Shown: piece by piece, positions 11,834 to 22,373 of the stretch | How positions within the stretch are numbered: position 1 is the first letter of the stretch | How the letters are laid out: each line of letters starts with the position of its first letter | Origin: Triticum aestivum | Taxonomy: Eukaryota; Streptophyta; Magnoliopsida; Poales; Poaceae | DNA length: 64,000 nt | Reading direction: 5' to 3' | NCBI RefSeq assembly: GCF_018294505.1 | Contig: NC_057798.1 | Span: forward strand, 375,716,189 to 375,780,188 | The notes under the pieces: generated by a model | Databases searched by the model: none | What the model saw: the letters and a program-made list of their open reading frames with translations, nothing else | What the model was told of the DNA's origin: nothing | Program-made: the position numbers and the translations under genes

Positions 11834-13602
11834 TAGACCTTTGTCTATGGTCGGATTTGAGAGTCGCAGGGAAAGTAAGAATTTTCTCCCCACCCACCAC
11901 CCATCTCGTCGCCAATGTGGAGAACCTAACCGAAGTCCTCGCAAGCGGATCCGACGACACCGATGACATGGACGAGGAAGTTAGTGAGTCGTCCGACAGC
12001 CTGCAAAAAGCTACCACACCAACAAGGAAGTGGACGACAACCTCCACCTACGACATCTACATGGTAGATACTCCCCACGACAACAGTGGCAGAGGCGATA
12101 ATGACAACAACGGCGGGGGAGGCAACGGTGGCAATAATGGCAGGAATGATAACATGGGAACAATGCCAACAACCCCGACAACAACCTTTGTCCCGATCAC
12201 AAGGACACCTTAAACAAGTCGCTTGGCAGTACCAACCACGACGCGTTAAGGCTAAGGCTGCTCGACACCACCAACAAGATAACCAGTGAAAAGCAACGAC
12301 TTCGTGACGAAGAGCAATACCTGATTGACCGATGGAACAAACTCTTTCAGGCCGAGAAGGTACTCAAGGCCAAAATGCAGCAAGTGCAAGCTAACAAGCT
12401 ACCGCAAGATCCTCCTCAAAGAATTGGACGCGGCGGGCAACAACCACGCAATATCCAAGTGCCAATGGGCCAAATATTTGCACCGGCAGCGGAGAACTAC
12501 CCACCCTACTTTTACGGATGGAGGAACTACACGAGCATGCGCGCCCCCGATGTACAAGAACACCGACGCAATAGAGTCGCTGCATCTGATGATGTGGGTG
12601 GCACAAAACCGAGCTCCAGTTTCCACACCAGAGACAAGCGGCCTCCTCGCCAAAAGTCCAAGCTCCTTGGACCATCTACCAGACCAAGCAGCACCCGCAC
12701 CCACCCGTTGAGCAAGTAGCACGGCTAACCTAGATGGCCAAGTACCGAGACCAGCATAACTACTCCAAGTACGGGGATGTAGGCAGTTATGATGCATGTC
12801 ACGCCATCGACATCACTCTTAGGTAAGGTGCAGCGCACCCGGTCTGCTTCACGGATGAAGTCATGGCCCATAGATTTCCAACGGCTTCAAGCTCATAAAA
12901 TTCAAAAAATACAATGGATCGATTGATCCTACAGTCTGGATCAAGGGCTATATCCTCGTAGTACACGTAGCGGATGGCGATGACCTCAACGCCATAAAAT
13001 ACCTGCCCTTGAAGATGAAGGGCTTGGTTCAGCACTGGTTGCACACCCTGCTACCAGGATCAATCAGCACATGGGACTCACTGAGGATGAATTGATGGCA
13101 AATTATTAGGGCATGTATGTCAAACTCCCAGATGCCAATGACCTGGCCCTCATAGTACAGAAGCCAGGCAAGTCTGCACACAACATCTGGAATTGTTTTC
13201 TTACAAATAAAACAAGATAGTCGATTGCAGCGACCTCGAAGTGCTCGCGGTGTTTTGGAACAACATGAATGATGAATGGCTCTCTAGAGTACAAACCAAG
13301 GGCGATGGATGAGCTCATGCCGATGATGAATAGATTCTGTGCCGGCGAGGACAACTGACCTGGAAAGAAGAGAGGCCGTAACGGAGACCCAGGCACATCT
13401 GGGGTGCATGACGGGAGCGGGAAGCCGCTGCACAACCGGAGGAACAAGGATCACAATAGAAGCGACAACGATGCCAAGGACGACAAGGTCAGTGTCAAAT
13501 TCGGCAATCAACATCAAGGCAGCGGGTCAAAGAAGAAGCCTTTCCAGGGGAGAAGAGACGATAACTCTCAGTTGAAGTGGAGAAAATCTTGGACCAGCTT
13601 TG
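11834..13602 (+). pseudogene. Decayed Gypsy gag region (outer element)
   Basis: The stretch follows the solo LTR and ends exactly where the Copia element was inserted. It has Asp/Asn/Gly-rich and coiled-coil-like segments typical of the leader part of Triticeae Gypsy gag, then a capsid-like part (about 12860-13330) with in-frame stops and shifts. The last bases before 13603 (about 13570-13602) and the first after 22373 continue one reading frame of the type VEKILD..PC..HP, which is common near the end of gag in Triticeae Gypsy elements. No intact frame remains. Confidence 0.5.
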
Positions 13603-15339
13603 TGTTGGAAATATACCCTAGAGGCAATAATAAAAGTCTTATTATATTTCATTGTTCATGATAATTGTCTTTTATTCATGCTATAACTGTATTATCCGGA
13701 AATCGTAATACACGCGTGAATACATAGACCACAATATGTCCCTAGTGAGCCTCTAGTTGACTAGCTCGTTGTGATCAACAGATAGTCATGGTTTCCTGGC
13801 TATGGACATTGGATGTCGTTGACAACGGGATCACATCATTAGGAGAATGATGTGATGGACAAGACCCAATCCTAAGCATAGCACAAAGATCGTGTAGTTC
13901 GTTTGCTAGAGCTTTGCCAATGTCAAGTATCTCTTCCTTTGACCATGAGAGCGTGTAACTCCTGGATACCGTAGGAGTGCTTTGGGTGTATCAAACGTCA
14001 CAACGTAACTGGGTGACTATAAAGGTGCACTACAGGTATCTCCGAAAGTATCTATTGTTTTATGCGGATCGAGACTGGGATTTGTCACTCCGTATGACGG
14101 AGAGGTATCTCTGGGCCCACTCGGTAATGCATCATCATAATGAGCTCAAGGTGACCAAGGTGTTGGCCACGGGATCATGCATTACGGTACGAGTAAAGTG
14201 ACTTGCCGGTAACGAGACTGAACAAGGTATTGGGATACCGACGATCGAGTCTCGGGCAAGTAACGTACCGATTGACAAAGGGAATTGTATACAGGGTTTG
14301 ATCGAATCCTCGACATCGTGGTTCAACCGATGAAATCATCGAGGAGCATGTGGGAGCCAACATGGGTATCCAGACCCCGCTGTTGGTTATTGCCCGAGAG
14401 TGGTCTCGGTCATGTCTGCATGTCTCCCGAGCCCGTAGGGTCTACACACTTAAGGTTCGGTGACGCTAGGGTTGTTAGGAAGACTAGTATGTGACTACCG
14501 AATGTTGTTCGGAGTCCCGGATGAGATCCCGGACGTCACGAGGAGTTCCGGAATGGTCCGGAGGTAAAGTTTTATATATGGGAAGTTGTTAAACGGGCAC
14601 CGGAAAGTTTCGGGGTCATACCGGTATTGTACCGGGACCACCGGAAGGGTTCCGGGGGTCCACCGGGAGGGGCCACCCCTCCCGGGGGGCCACTTGGGCT
14701 GCGTGGGGATAGCAGCCAGCCCCTAGTGGGCTTGGCGCCCCCCCCCTTGGGCCCATGCGCCTAGGGTTGGGGGGGGAAACCCTAAAGGGGGCGCACCCCC
14801 CTTGCTTGGGGGGCAAGCCCCCCACCCCTTGGCCGCCGCCCCCCCTAGGGTTTTCCCTAGAGGGCCGGCCCCCCTTGCCCTTTCCCCTATATATAGAGGG
14901 GTGAGGGGAGGGCTGCAACACACCACAAGCCAAGGCGCAGCCCCTCCCCTCCCCAACACCTCTCCTCCTCCGTACGTGCTTGGCGAAGCCCTGTCGGAAT
15001 ACTGCCGCATCAACTGCACCACGCCGTCGTGCTGCCGTTGGAGCTGCCTTCCTCAACCTCTCCTTCCTCCTTGCTGGATCAAGACGGAGGAGACGTCTCC
15101 CGTCCCGTACGTGTGTTGAACGCGGAGGTGCTGTCCGTTCAGCACTAGGACATCGGTGATCCGAATCACGTTCGAGTACGACTCCATCATCACCATCCCC
15201 TTGGCAAGCTTCCGCTCGTGATCTACAAGTGGTATGTAGATGCAAACTCTCTCCCTTGACTCGTTGCTTAGATGAACTCATAGATGGATCTTGGTGAAAC
15301 CGTAGGAAAAATTTTAATTTTCTGCAACGTTCCCCAACA
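13603..15339 (+). repeat. 5' LTR of the complete Copia element
   Basis: 1737 bases, TGTTGGAAATATACCC to CGTTCCCCAACA. A TATA box lies at 14888-14895 (ctatatatagagg), giving the likely promoter for genomic RNA. Open frames in the GC-rich U3/R part recur identically in the other LTR and are not genes. Confidence 0.92.
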
Positions 15340-16624
15340 GTGGCATCATGAGCTAGGTCTATGCGTAGTTCTCTTTGCACGAGTAGAACACAATTTTGTT
15401 GTGGGCGTGGATCTTGTCAACTTGCTTGCCTCTACTAGTCTTTTCTTGCTTCAGCGGTATTGTGGGATGAAGCGGCCCGGACCAACCTTACACGTACGCT
15501 TACGTGAGACCGGTTCCACCGATTAACATGCACTAGTTGCATAAGGTGGCTGGCGGGTGTCTGTCTCTCCCACTTTAGTTGGAGCGGATTCGATGAAAAG
15601 GGCCCTTATGAAGGGTAAATAGAAGTTGACAAAATCACGTTGTGGTTATTCGTAGGTAAGAAAACGTTCTTGCTAGAACCCAATTGCAGCCACGTAAAAG
15701 ATGCAACAACAATTAGAGGACGTCTAACTTGTTTTTGCAGCGATTGATCATGTGATGTGATATGGCCAGAAGTTGTGATGAATGATGAATTGTGATGTAT
15801 GAGATCATGTTCTTGTAATAGGATTCACGACTTGCATGTCGATGAGTATGACAACCGGCAGGAGCCATAGGAGTTGTCTTTATTTTTGTATGACCTGCGT
15901 GTCATTGAAGAACGCCATGTAACTTACTTTACTTTATTGCTAAACGCGTTAGTCATAGAAGTAGAAGTAGTCGTTGGCGTGACAACTTCATGAAGACACG
16001 ATGATGGAGATCATGATGATGGAGATCATGGTGTCAAGCCGGTGACAAGATGATCATGGAGCCCCGAAGATGGAGATCAATGGAGCTATATGATATTGGC
16101 CATATCATGTCACACTACTTATATAATTGCATGTGATGTTTATTATGTTTATGCATCTTGTTTACTTAGGACGACGGTAGTAAATAAGATGATCCCTTAC
16201 AAAATTTCAAGAAGTGTTCTCCCCTAACTGTGCACCGTTGCTACAGTTCGTCGCTTCTAAGCACCACGTGATGATCGGGTGTGATGGATTCTTACGTTCA
16301 CATACAACGGGTGTAAGACAGTTTTACACAGCGAAAACACTTAGGGTTAACTTGACGAGCCTAGCATGTGCAGACATGGCCTCGGAACACGGAGACCGAA
16401 AGGTCGAACACGAGTCGTATGGAAGATACGATCAACATGAAGATGTTCACCGACGATGACTAGTCCGTCTCACGTGATGATCGGACACGGGCTAGTCGAC
16501 TCGGATCGTGTAACACTTAGATGACTAGAGGGATGTCTAATCTAAGTGGGAGTTCATAATTTGATTAGAACTTAATTATCATGAACTTAGTCTAAAACCT
16601 TTGCAAATATGTCTTGTAGATCAA
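15340..16624 (+). other. Copia untranslated leader
   Basis: About 1.28 kb between the 5' LTR and the first gag codon. It has no long open frame and corresponds to the long leader known in BARE1-type elements. Repeats such as ATGATGGAGATCATG (near 16000-16030) occur here and in the related leaders at 51240 and 56090. Confidence 0.7.
15341..15353 (+). other. Primer-binding site, degenerate
   Basis: TGGCATCATGAGC follows the LTR end after one base. The usual Copia site complementary to initiator tRNA-Met is TGGTATCAGAGC, so this copy has a change and an extra base. The same variant is present in the WIS/BARE-like element at 50611. Confidence 0.7.
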
Positions 16625-19600
16625 ATGGCCAACGCTCATGTCAACATGAACTTCAACGCGTTCCTAGAGAAAACCAAGCTGAAAGATGATGGCAGCAACT
16701 ATACGGACTGGGTCCGGAACCTGAGGATCATCCTCATAGCTGCCAGGAAACAATATGTCCTAGAAGGACCGCTAGGTGACGCTCCCGTCCCAGAGAACCA
16801 AGACATTATGAATGCTTGGCAGTCTCGTGCTGATGATTACTCCCTCGTTCAGTGCGGCATGCTTTACAGCTTAGAACCGGGGCTCCAAAAGCGTTTTGAG
16901 CATCACGGAGCATATGAGATGTTCGAAGAGCTGAAACTAGTTTTTCAAGCTCACGCCCGGGTCGAGAGATATGACATCTCCGACAAGTTCTATAGTTGTA
17001 AGATGGAGGAAAATAGTTCTGTCAGTGAGCACATACTCAAGATGTCTGGGTTGCACAACCGTATGACCCAGCTGAATATTAACCTCCCTGATGAGGCGGT
17101 CATTGACAGAATCCTCCAGTCGCTCCCACCAAGCTACAAGAGCTTTGTGATGAACTACAACATGCAGGGGATGGAAAAGACCATTCCTGAAGTGTTCTCG
17201 ATGCTGAAGTCAGCAGAGGCTGAAATCAAGAAAGAACATCAAGTGTTGATGGTCAATAAGACCACTAAGTTCAAGAAGGGCAAGGGTAAGAAGAACTTCA
17301 AGAAGGACGGCAAGGAGGTTGCCGCGCCCGGTAAGCCAGTTGCCGGGAAGAAGTCAAAGAATGGACCCAAGCCTGAGACTGAGTGCTTTTATTGCAAGGG
17401 GAAGGGTCACTGGAAGCGGAACTGCCCCAAATACTTAGCGGATAAGAAGGCCGGCAACACCAAAGGTATATTTGATATACATGTAATTGATGTGTACCTT
17501 ACCAGTACTCGTAGTAACTCCTGGGTATTTGATACCGGTGCCGTTGCTCATATTTGTAACTCACAGCAGGAGCTGCGGAATAAACGGAGACTGGCGAAGG
17601 ACGAGGTGACGATGCGCGTCGGGAATGGTTCCAGAGTCGATGTGATCGCCGTCGGCACGCTGCCTCTACATTTACCTACGGGATTAGTTTTGAACCTTAA
17701 TAATTGTTATTTAGTGCCAAGTTTGAGCATGAACATTGTATCTGGATCTCGTTTAATACGAGATGGCTACTCATTTAAGTCTGAGAATAATGGTTGTTCG
17801 ATTTATATGAGAGATATGTTTTATGGTCATGCTCCGATGGTCAATGGTTTATTCTTAATGAATCTCGAGCGTAATATTACACATGTTCATAGTGTAGATG
17901 CCAAAAGATGTAAAGTTGATAACGATAGTCCCACATACTTGTGGCACTGCCGCCTTGGTCACATTGGTGTCAAGCGCATGAAGAAGCTCCATGCTGATGG
18001 ACTTTTGGAGTCTCTTGATTATGAATCGTTTGACACATGCGAACCATGCCTCATGGGCAAAATGACCAAGACTCCGTTCTCCGGAACAATGGAGCGAGCA
18101 ACCAACTTGTTGGAAATCATACATACCGATGTGTGCGGTCCAATGAGCGTTGAGGCTCGCGGAGGATATCGTTATGTTCTCACTCTCACTGATGACTTAA
18201 GTAGATATGGGTATGTCTACTTAATGAAACACAAGTCTGAGACCTTTGAAAAGTTCAAGGAATTTCAGAATGAGGTGGAGAATCAACGTGACCGAAAGAT
18301 AAAGTTCCTACGATCAGATCGTGGAGGAGAATATTTAAGTCACGAATTTGGCACACACTTAAGGAAATGTGGAATCGTTTCACAACTCACGCCGCCTGGA
18401 ACACCTCAGCGAAACGGTGTGTCCGAACGTCGTAATCGCACTCTATTGGATATGGTGCGGTCTATGATGTCTCTTACCGATTTACCGCTATCATTTTGGG
18501 GATACGCTCTAGAGACAGCTACATTCACTTTAAATAGGGCACCGTCTAAATCCGTTGAGACGACACCGTATGAATTATGGTTTGGGAAGAAACCTAAGCT
18601 GTCGTTTCTAAAAGTTTGGGGATGCGATGCTTATGTCAAGAAACTTCAACCTGAAAAGCTCGAACCCAAGTCGGAAAAATGCGTCTTCATAGGATACCCT
18701 AAGGAAACTGTAGGGTATACCTTCTACTTAAGATCCGAAGGCAAGATCTTTGTTGCCAAGAACGGATGCTTTCTGGAAAAAGAGTTTCTCTCGAAAGAAG
18801 TAAGTGGGAGGAAAGTAGAACTCGATGAAGTACTACCTCTCGAACGGGAAAGTGGTGCAGCTCAGGAAAATGTTCCTGTGATGCCCACACCAACTGAAGA
18901 GGAAACCAATGATGATGATCAAGGTACTTCGGATCAAGTTGCTACTGAACTTCGTAGGTCCACAAGGACACGTTCCGCACCAGAGTGGTACGGCAACCCT
19001 GTCCTGGAAATCATGTTGTTAGACAACGGTGAACCTTCGAACTATGAAGAAGCGATGGCGGGCCCAGATTCCAACAAATGGCTAGAAGCCATGAAATCCG
19101 AGATAGAATCCATGTATGAAAACAAAGTATGGACTTTGACTGACTTGCCCGATGATCGGCGAGCGATAGAAAACAAATGGATCTTTAAGAAGAAGACGGA
19201 CGCGGATGGTAATGTCACCATCTATAAAGCTCGACTTGTCGCTAAGGGTTATCGACAAGTTCAAGGGATTGACTACGACGAGACATTCTCTCCCGTAGCG
19301 AAGCTTAAGTCCGTCCGAATCATGTTAGCAATTGCCGCATACTATGATTATGAGATATGGCAGATGGACGTCAAAACGGCATTCCTTAACGGGCATCTTA
19401 AGGAAGAGCTGTATATGATGCAGCCGGAAGGTTTTGTCGATCCTAAGAACGCTAACAAAGTATGCAAGCTCCAGCGATCCATTTATGGGCTGGTGCAAGC
19501 ATCTCGGAGTTGGAATATTCGCTTTGATGAGATGATCAAAGCGTTTGGGTTTATGCAGACTTATGGAGAAGCCTGCGTTTACAAGAAAGTGAGTGGGAGC

Positions 19601-20605
19601 TCTGTAGCATTTCTCATATTATATGTGGATGACATACTCTTGATGGGAAATAATATAGAATTTCTGGACAGCATTAAGGCCTACTTGAACAAATGTTTTT
19701 CAATGAAGGACCTTGGAGAAGCTGCTTATATATTAGGCATCAAGATCTATAGAGATAGATCGAGACGCCTCATAGGTCTTTCACAAAGCACATACCTTGA
19801 TAAGATTTTGAAAAAGTTCAAAATGGATGAGTCCAAGAAAGGGTTCTTGCCTATGTTACAAGGTGTGAGATTGAGCTCAGCTCAGTCACCGACCACGGCA
19901 AAAGATAAAGAAGAGATGAGTGTCATCCCCTATGCTTCAGCCATAGGATCTATTATGTATGCCATGCTGTGTACCAGACCTGATGTAAACCTTGCCGTAA
20001 GTTTGGTAGCAAGATACCAGAGTAATCCCGGCAAGGAACACTGGACAGCGGTCAAGAATATCCTGAAGTACCTGAAAAGGACAAAGGACATGTTTCTCGT
20101 TTATGGAGGTGACGAAGAGCTCGTCGTAAAGGGTTACGTCGACGCTAGCTTCGACACAGATCTGGATGACTCTAAGTCACAAACCGGATACGTGTATATG
20201 TTGAATGGTGGAGCAGTAAGCTGGTGCAGCTGCAAGCAGAGCGTCGTGGCGGGATCTACATGTGAAGCGGAGTACATGGCAGCCTCGGAGGCAGCGCATG
20301 AAGCTATTTGGGTGAAGGAGTTCATCACCGACCTAGGAGTCATACCCAATGCGTCGGGGCCAATCAAACTCTTCTGTGACAACACTGGAGCTATTGCCCT
20401 TGCCAAGGAGCCCAGGTTTCACAAGAAGACCAGGCACATCAAGCGTCGTTTCAACTCCATCCGTGAAAATGTTCAAGATGGAGACATAGAAATTTGCAAA
20501 GTACATACGGATCTGAATGTCGCAGATCCGTTGACTAAACCTCTCTCGCGAGCAAAACATGATCAACACCAGAACTCTATGGGTGTTCGATTCATCACAA
20601 TGTAA
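16625..20605 (+). CDS. Copia gag-pol polyprotein, intact frame
   Basis: A single frame of 1326 aa encodes the capsid-forming and enzyme parts of a Ty1/Copia retrotransposon. Numbered from the ATG at 16625, the order is: gag with a UBN2-like capsid region (about 1-225); CCHC zinc knuckle starting at Cys254; aspartic protease with DTG at Asp303; HHCC integrase zinc region (from His441); integrase core with Asp502, Asp565 and Glu601 (DD35E spacing); reverse transcriptase with YVDD at 1000-1003; and C-terminal RNase H (about 1165-1320). This domain order, with integrase before reverse transcriptase, defines Copia. The frame opens 24 bases upstream at another ATG (16601), but the ATG at 16625 starts the conserved MANAHVNMNF type N-terminus. 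No stop or shift was seen, so the copy may be able to make protein. One visible oddity is DTGA where DTGS is usual after the protease Asp. Confidence 0.93.
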   Translation: MANAHVNMNFNAFLEKTKLKDDGSNYTDWVRNLRIILIAARKQYVLEGPLGDAPVPENQDIMNAWQSRADDYSLVQCGMLYSLEPGLQKRFEHHGAYEMFEELKLVFQAHARVERYDISDKFYSCKMEENSSVSEHILKMSGLHNRMTQLNINLPDEAVIDRILQSLPPSYKSFVMNYNMQGMEKTIPEVFSMLKSAEAEIKKEHQVLMVNKTTKFKKGKGKKNFKKDGKEVAAPGKPVAGKKSKNGPKPETECFYCKGKGHWKRNCPKYLADKKAGNTKGIFDIHVIDVYLTSTRSNSWVFDTGAVAHICNSQQELRNKRRLAKDEVTMRVGNGSRVDVIAVGTLPLHLPTGLVLNLNNCYLVPSLSMNIVSGSRLIRDGYSFKSENNGCSIYMRDMFYGHAPMVNGLFLMNLERNITHVHSVDAKRCKVDNDSPTYLWHCRLGHIGVKRMKKLHADGLLESLDYESFDTCEPCLMGKMTKTPFSGTMERATNLLEIIHTDVCGPMSVEARGGYRYVLTLTDDLSRYGYVYLMKHKSETFEKFKEFQNEVENQRDRKIKFLRSDRGGEYLSHEFGTHLRKCGIVSQLTPPGTPQRNGVSERRNRTLLDMVRSMMSLTDLPLSFWGYALETATFTLNRAPSKSVETTPYELWFGKKPKLSFLKVWGCDAYVKKLQPEKLEPKSEKCVFIGYPKETVGYTFYLRSEGKIFVAKNGCFLEKEFLSKEVSGRKVELDEVLPLERESGAAQENVPVMPTPTEEETNDDDQGTSDQVATELRRSTRTRSAPEWYGNPVLEIMLLDNGEPSNYEEAMAGPDSNKWLEAMKSEIESMYENKVWTLTDLPDDRRAIENKWIFKKKTDADGNVTIYKARLVAKGYRQVQGIDYDETFSPVAKLKSVRIMLAIAAYYDYEIWQMDVKTAFLNGHLKEELYMMQPEGFVDPKNANKVCKLQRSIYGLVQASRSWNIRFDEMIKAFGFMQTYGEACVYKKVSGSSVAFLILYVDDILLMGNNIEFLDSIKAYLNKCFSMKDLGEAAYILGIKIYRDRSRRLIGLSQSTYLDKILKKFKMDESKKGFLPMLQGVRLSSAQSPTTAKDKEEMSVIPYASAIGSIMYAMLCTRPDVNLAVSLVARYQSNPGKEHWTAVKNILKYLKRTKDMFLVYGGDEELVVKGYVDASFDTDLDDSKSQTGYVYMLNGGAVSWCSCKQSVVAGSTCEAEYMAASEAAHEAIWVKEFITDLGVIPNASGPIKLFCDNTGAIALAKEPRFHKKTRHIKRRFNSIRENVQDGDIEICKVHTDLNVADPLTKPLSRAKHDQHQNSMGVRFITM

Positions 20606-20626
20606 CTAGATTGGTGACTCTAGTGC

Positions 20627-20637
20627 AAGTGGGAGAC
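20627..20637 (+). other. Polypurine tract of the Copia element
   Basis: The purine-rich run AAGTGGGAGAC lies directly before the 3' LTR, where plus-strand DNA synthesis starts in LTR retrotransposons. Confidence 0.75.
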
Positions 20638-22373
20638 TGTTGGAAATATGCCCTAGAGGCAATAATAAAAGTATTATTATATTTCATTGTTCATGATAAT
20701 TGTCTTTTATTCATGCTATAACTGTATTATCCGGAAATCGTAATACACGTGTGAATACATAGACCACAATATGTCCCTAGTGAGCCTCTAGTTGACTAGC
20801 TCGTTGTGATCAACAGATAGTCATGGTTTCCTGGCTATGGACATTGGATGTCGTTGATAACGGGATCACATCATTAGGAGAATGATGTGATGGACAAGAC
20901 CCAATCCTAAGCATAGCACAAAGATCGTGTAGTTCGTTTGCTAGAGCTTTGCCAATGTCAAGTATCTCTTCCTTTGACCATGAGAGCGTGTAACTCCTGG
21001 ATACCGTAGGAGTGCTTTGGGTGTATCAAACGTCACAACGTAACTGGGTGACTATAAAGGTGCACTACAGGTATCTCCGAAAGTATCTATTGTTTTATGC
21101 GGATCGAGACTGGGATTTGTCACTCCGTATGACGGAGAGGTATCTCTGGGCCCACTCGGTAATGCATCATCATAATGAGCTCAAGGTGACCAAGGTGTTG
21201 GCCACGGGATCATGCATTACGGTACGAGTAAAGTGACTTGCCGGTAACGAGACTGAACAAGGTATTGGGATACCGACGATCGAGTCTCGGGCAAGTAACG
21301 TACCGATTGACAAAGGGAATTGTATACAGGGTTTGATCGAATCCTCGACATCGTGGTTCAACCGATGAAATCATCGAGGAGCATGTGGGAGCCAACATGG
21401 GTATCCAGACCCCGCTGTTGGTTATTGCCCGAGAGTGGTCTCGGTCATGTCTGCATGTCTCCCGAGCCCGTAGGGTCTACACACTTAAGGTTCGGTGACG
21501 CTAGGGTTGTTAGGAAGACTAGTATGTGACTACCGAATGTTGTTCGGAGTCCCGGATGAGATCCCGGACGTCACGAGGAGTTCCGGAATGGTCCGGAGGT
21601 AAAGTTTTATATATGGGAAGTTGTTAAACGGGCACCGGAAAGTTTCGGGGTCATACCGGTATTGTACCGGGACCACCGGAAGGGTTCCGGGGGTCCACCG
21701 GGAGGGGCCACCCCTCCCGGGGGGCCACTTGGGCTGCGTGGGGATAGCAGCCAGCCCCTAGTGGGCTTGGCGCCCCCCCCCTTGGGCCCATGCGCCTAGG
21801 GTTGGGGGGGAAACCCTAAAGGGGGCGCACCCCCCTTGCTTGGGGGGCAAGCCCCCCACCCCTTGGCCGCCGCCCCCCCTAGGGTTTTCCCTAGAGGGCC
21901 GGCCCCCCTTGCCCTTTCCCCTATATATAGAGGGGTGAGGGGAGGGCTGCAACACACCACAAGCCAAGGCGCAGCCCCTCCCCTCCCCAACACCTCTCCT
22001 CCTCCGTACGTGCTTGGCGAAGCCCTGTCAGAATACTGCCGCATCAACTGCACCACGCCGTCGTGCTGCCGTTGGAGCTGCCTTCCTCAACCTCTCCTTC
22101 CTCCTTGCTGGATCAAGACGGAGGAGACGTCTCCCGTCCCGTACGTGTGTTGAACGCGGAGGTGCTGTCCGTTCAGCACTAGGACATCGGTGATCCGAAT
22201 CACGTTCGAGTACGACTCCATCATCACCATCCCCTTGGCAAGCTTCCGCTCGTGATCTACAAGTGGTATGTAGATGCAAACTCTCTCCCTTGACTCGTTG
22301 CTTAGATGAACTCATAGATGGATCTTGGTGAAACCGTAGAAATTTTTTTAATGTTCTGCAACGTTCCCCAACA
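20638..22373 (+). repeat. 3' LTR of the complete Copia element
   Basis: 1736 bases, TGTTGGAAATATGCCC to CGTTCCCCAACA, nearly identical to the 5' LTR. Visible differences include single changes near the start, one base less in a G run near 21806, and a cluster just before the end. Confidence 0.92.

Larger units (their letters stand above)
13603..22373 (+). mobile_element. Young complete Copia element (BARE1/WIS/Angela group)
   Basis: The parts appear in order: 5' LTR (13603-15339), degenerate initiator-Met-tRNA primer-binding site (15341-15353), leader, one open gag-pol frame (16625-20605), polypurine tract (about 20627-20637) and 3' LTR (20638-22373). The flanks are ctttg (13598-13602) and ccttg (22374-22378), matching at four of five bases. 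The two LTRs differ at only about ten positions by eye out of 1737, several of them clustered in the last 35 bases. That points to an insertion within the last few hundred thousand years under usual grass rates. The element sits inside the gag of the outer Gypsy copy. Confidence 0.9.

Noticed and set aside
14616..15380. Open frame of 254 aa on the minus strand, with a similar frame in 21758-22399
   Set aside because: Both lie in the GC-rich part of the two Copia LTRs, antisense to the element, with no domain.
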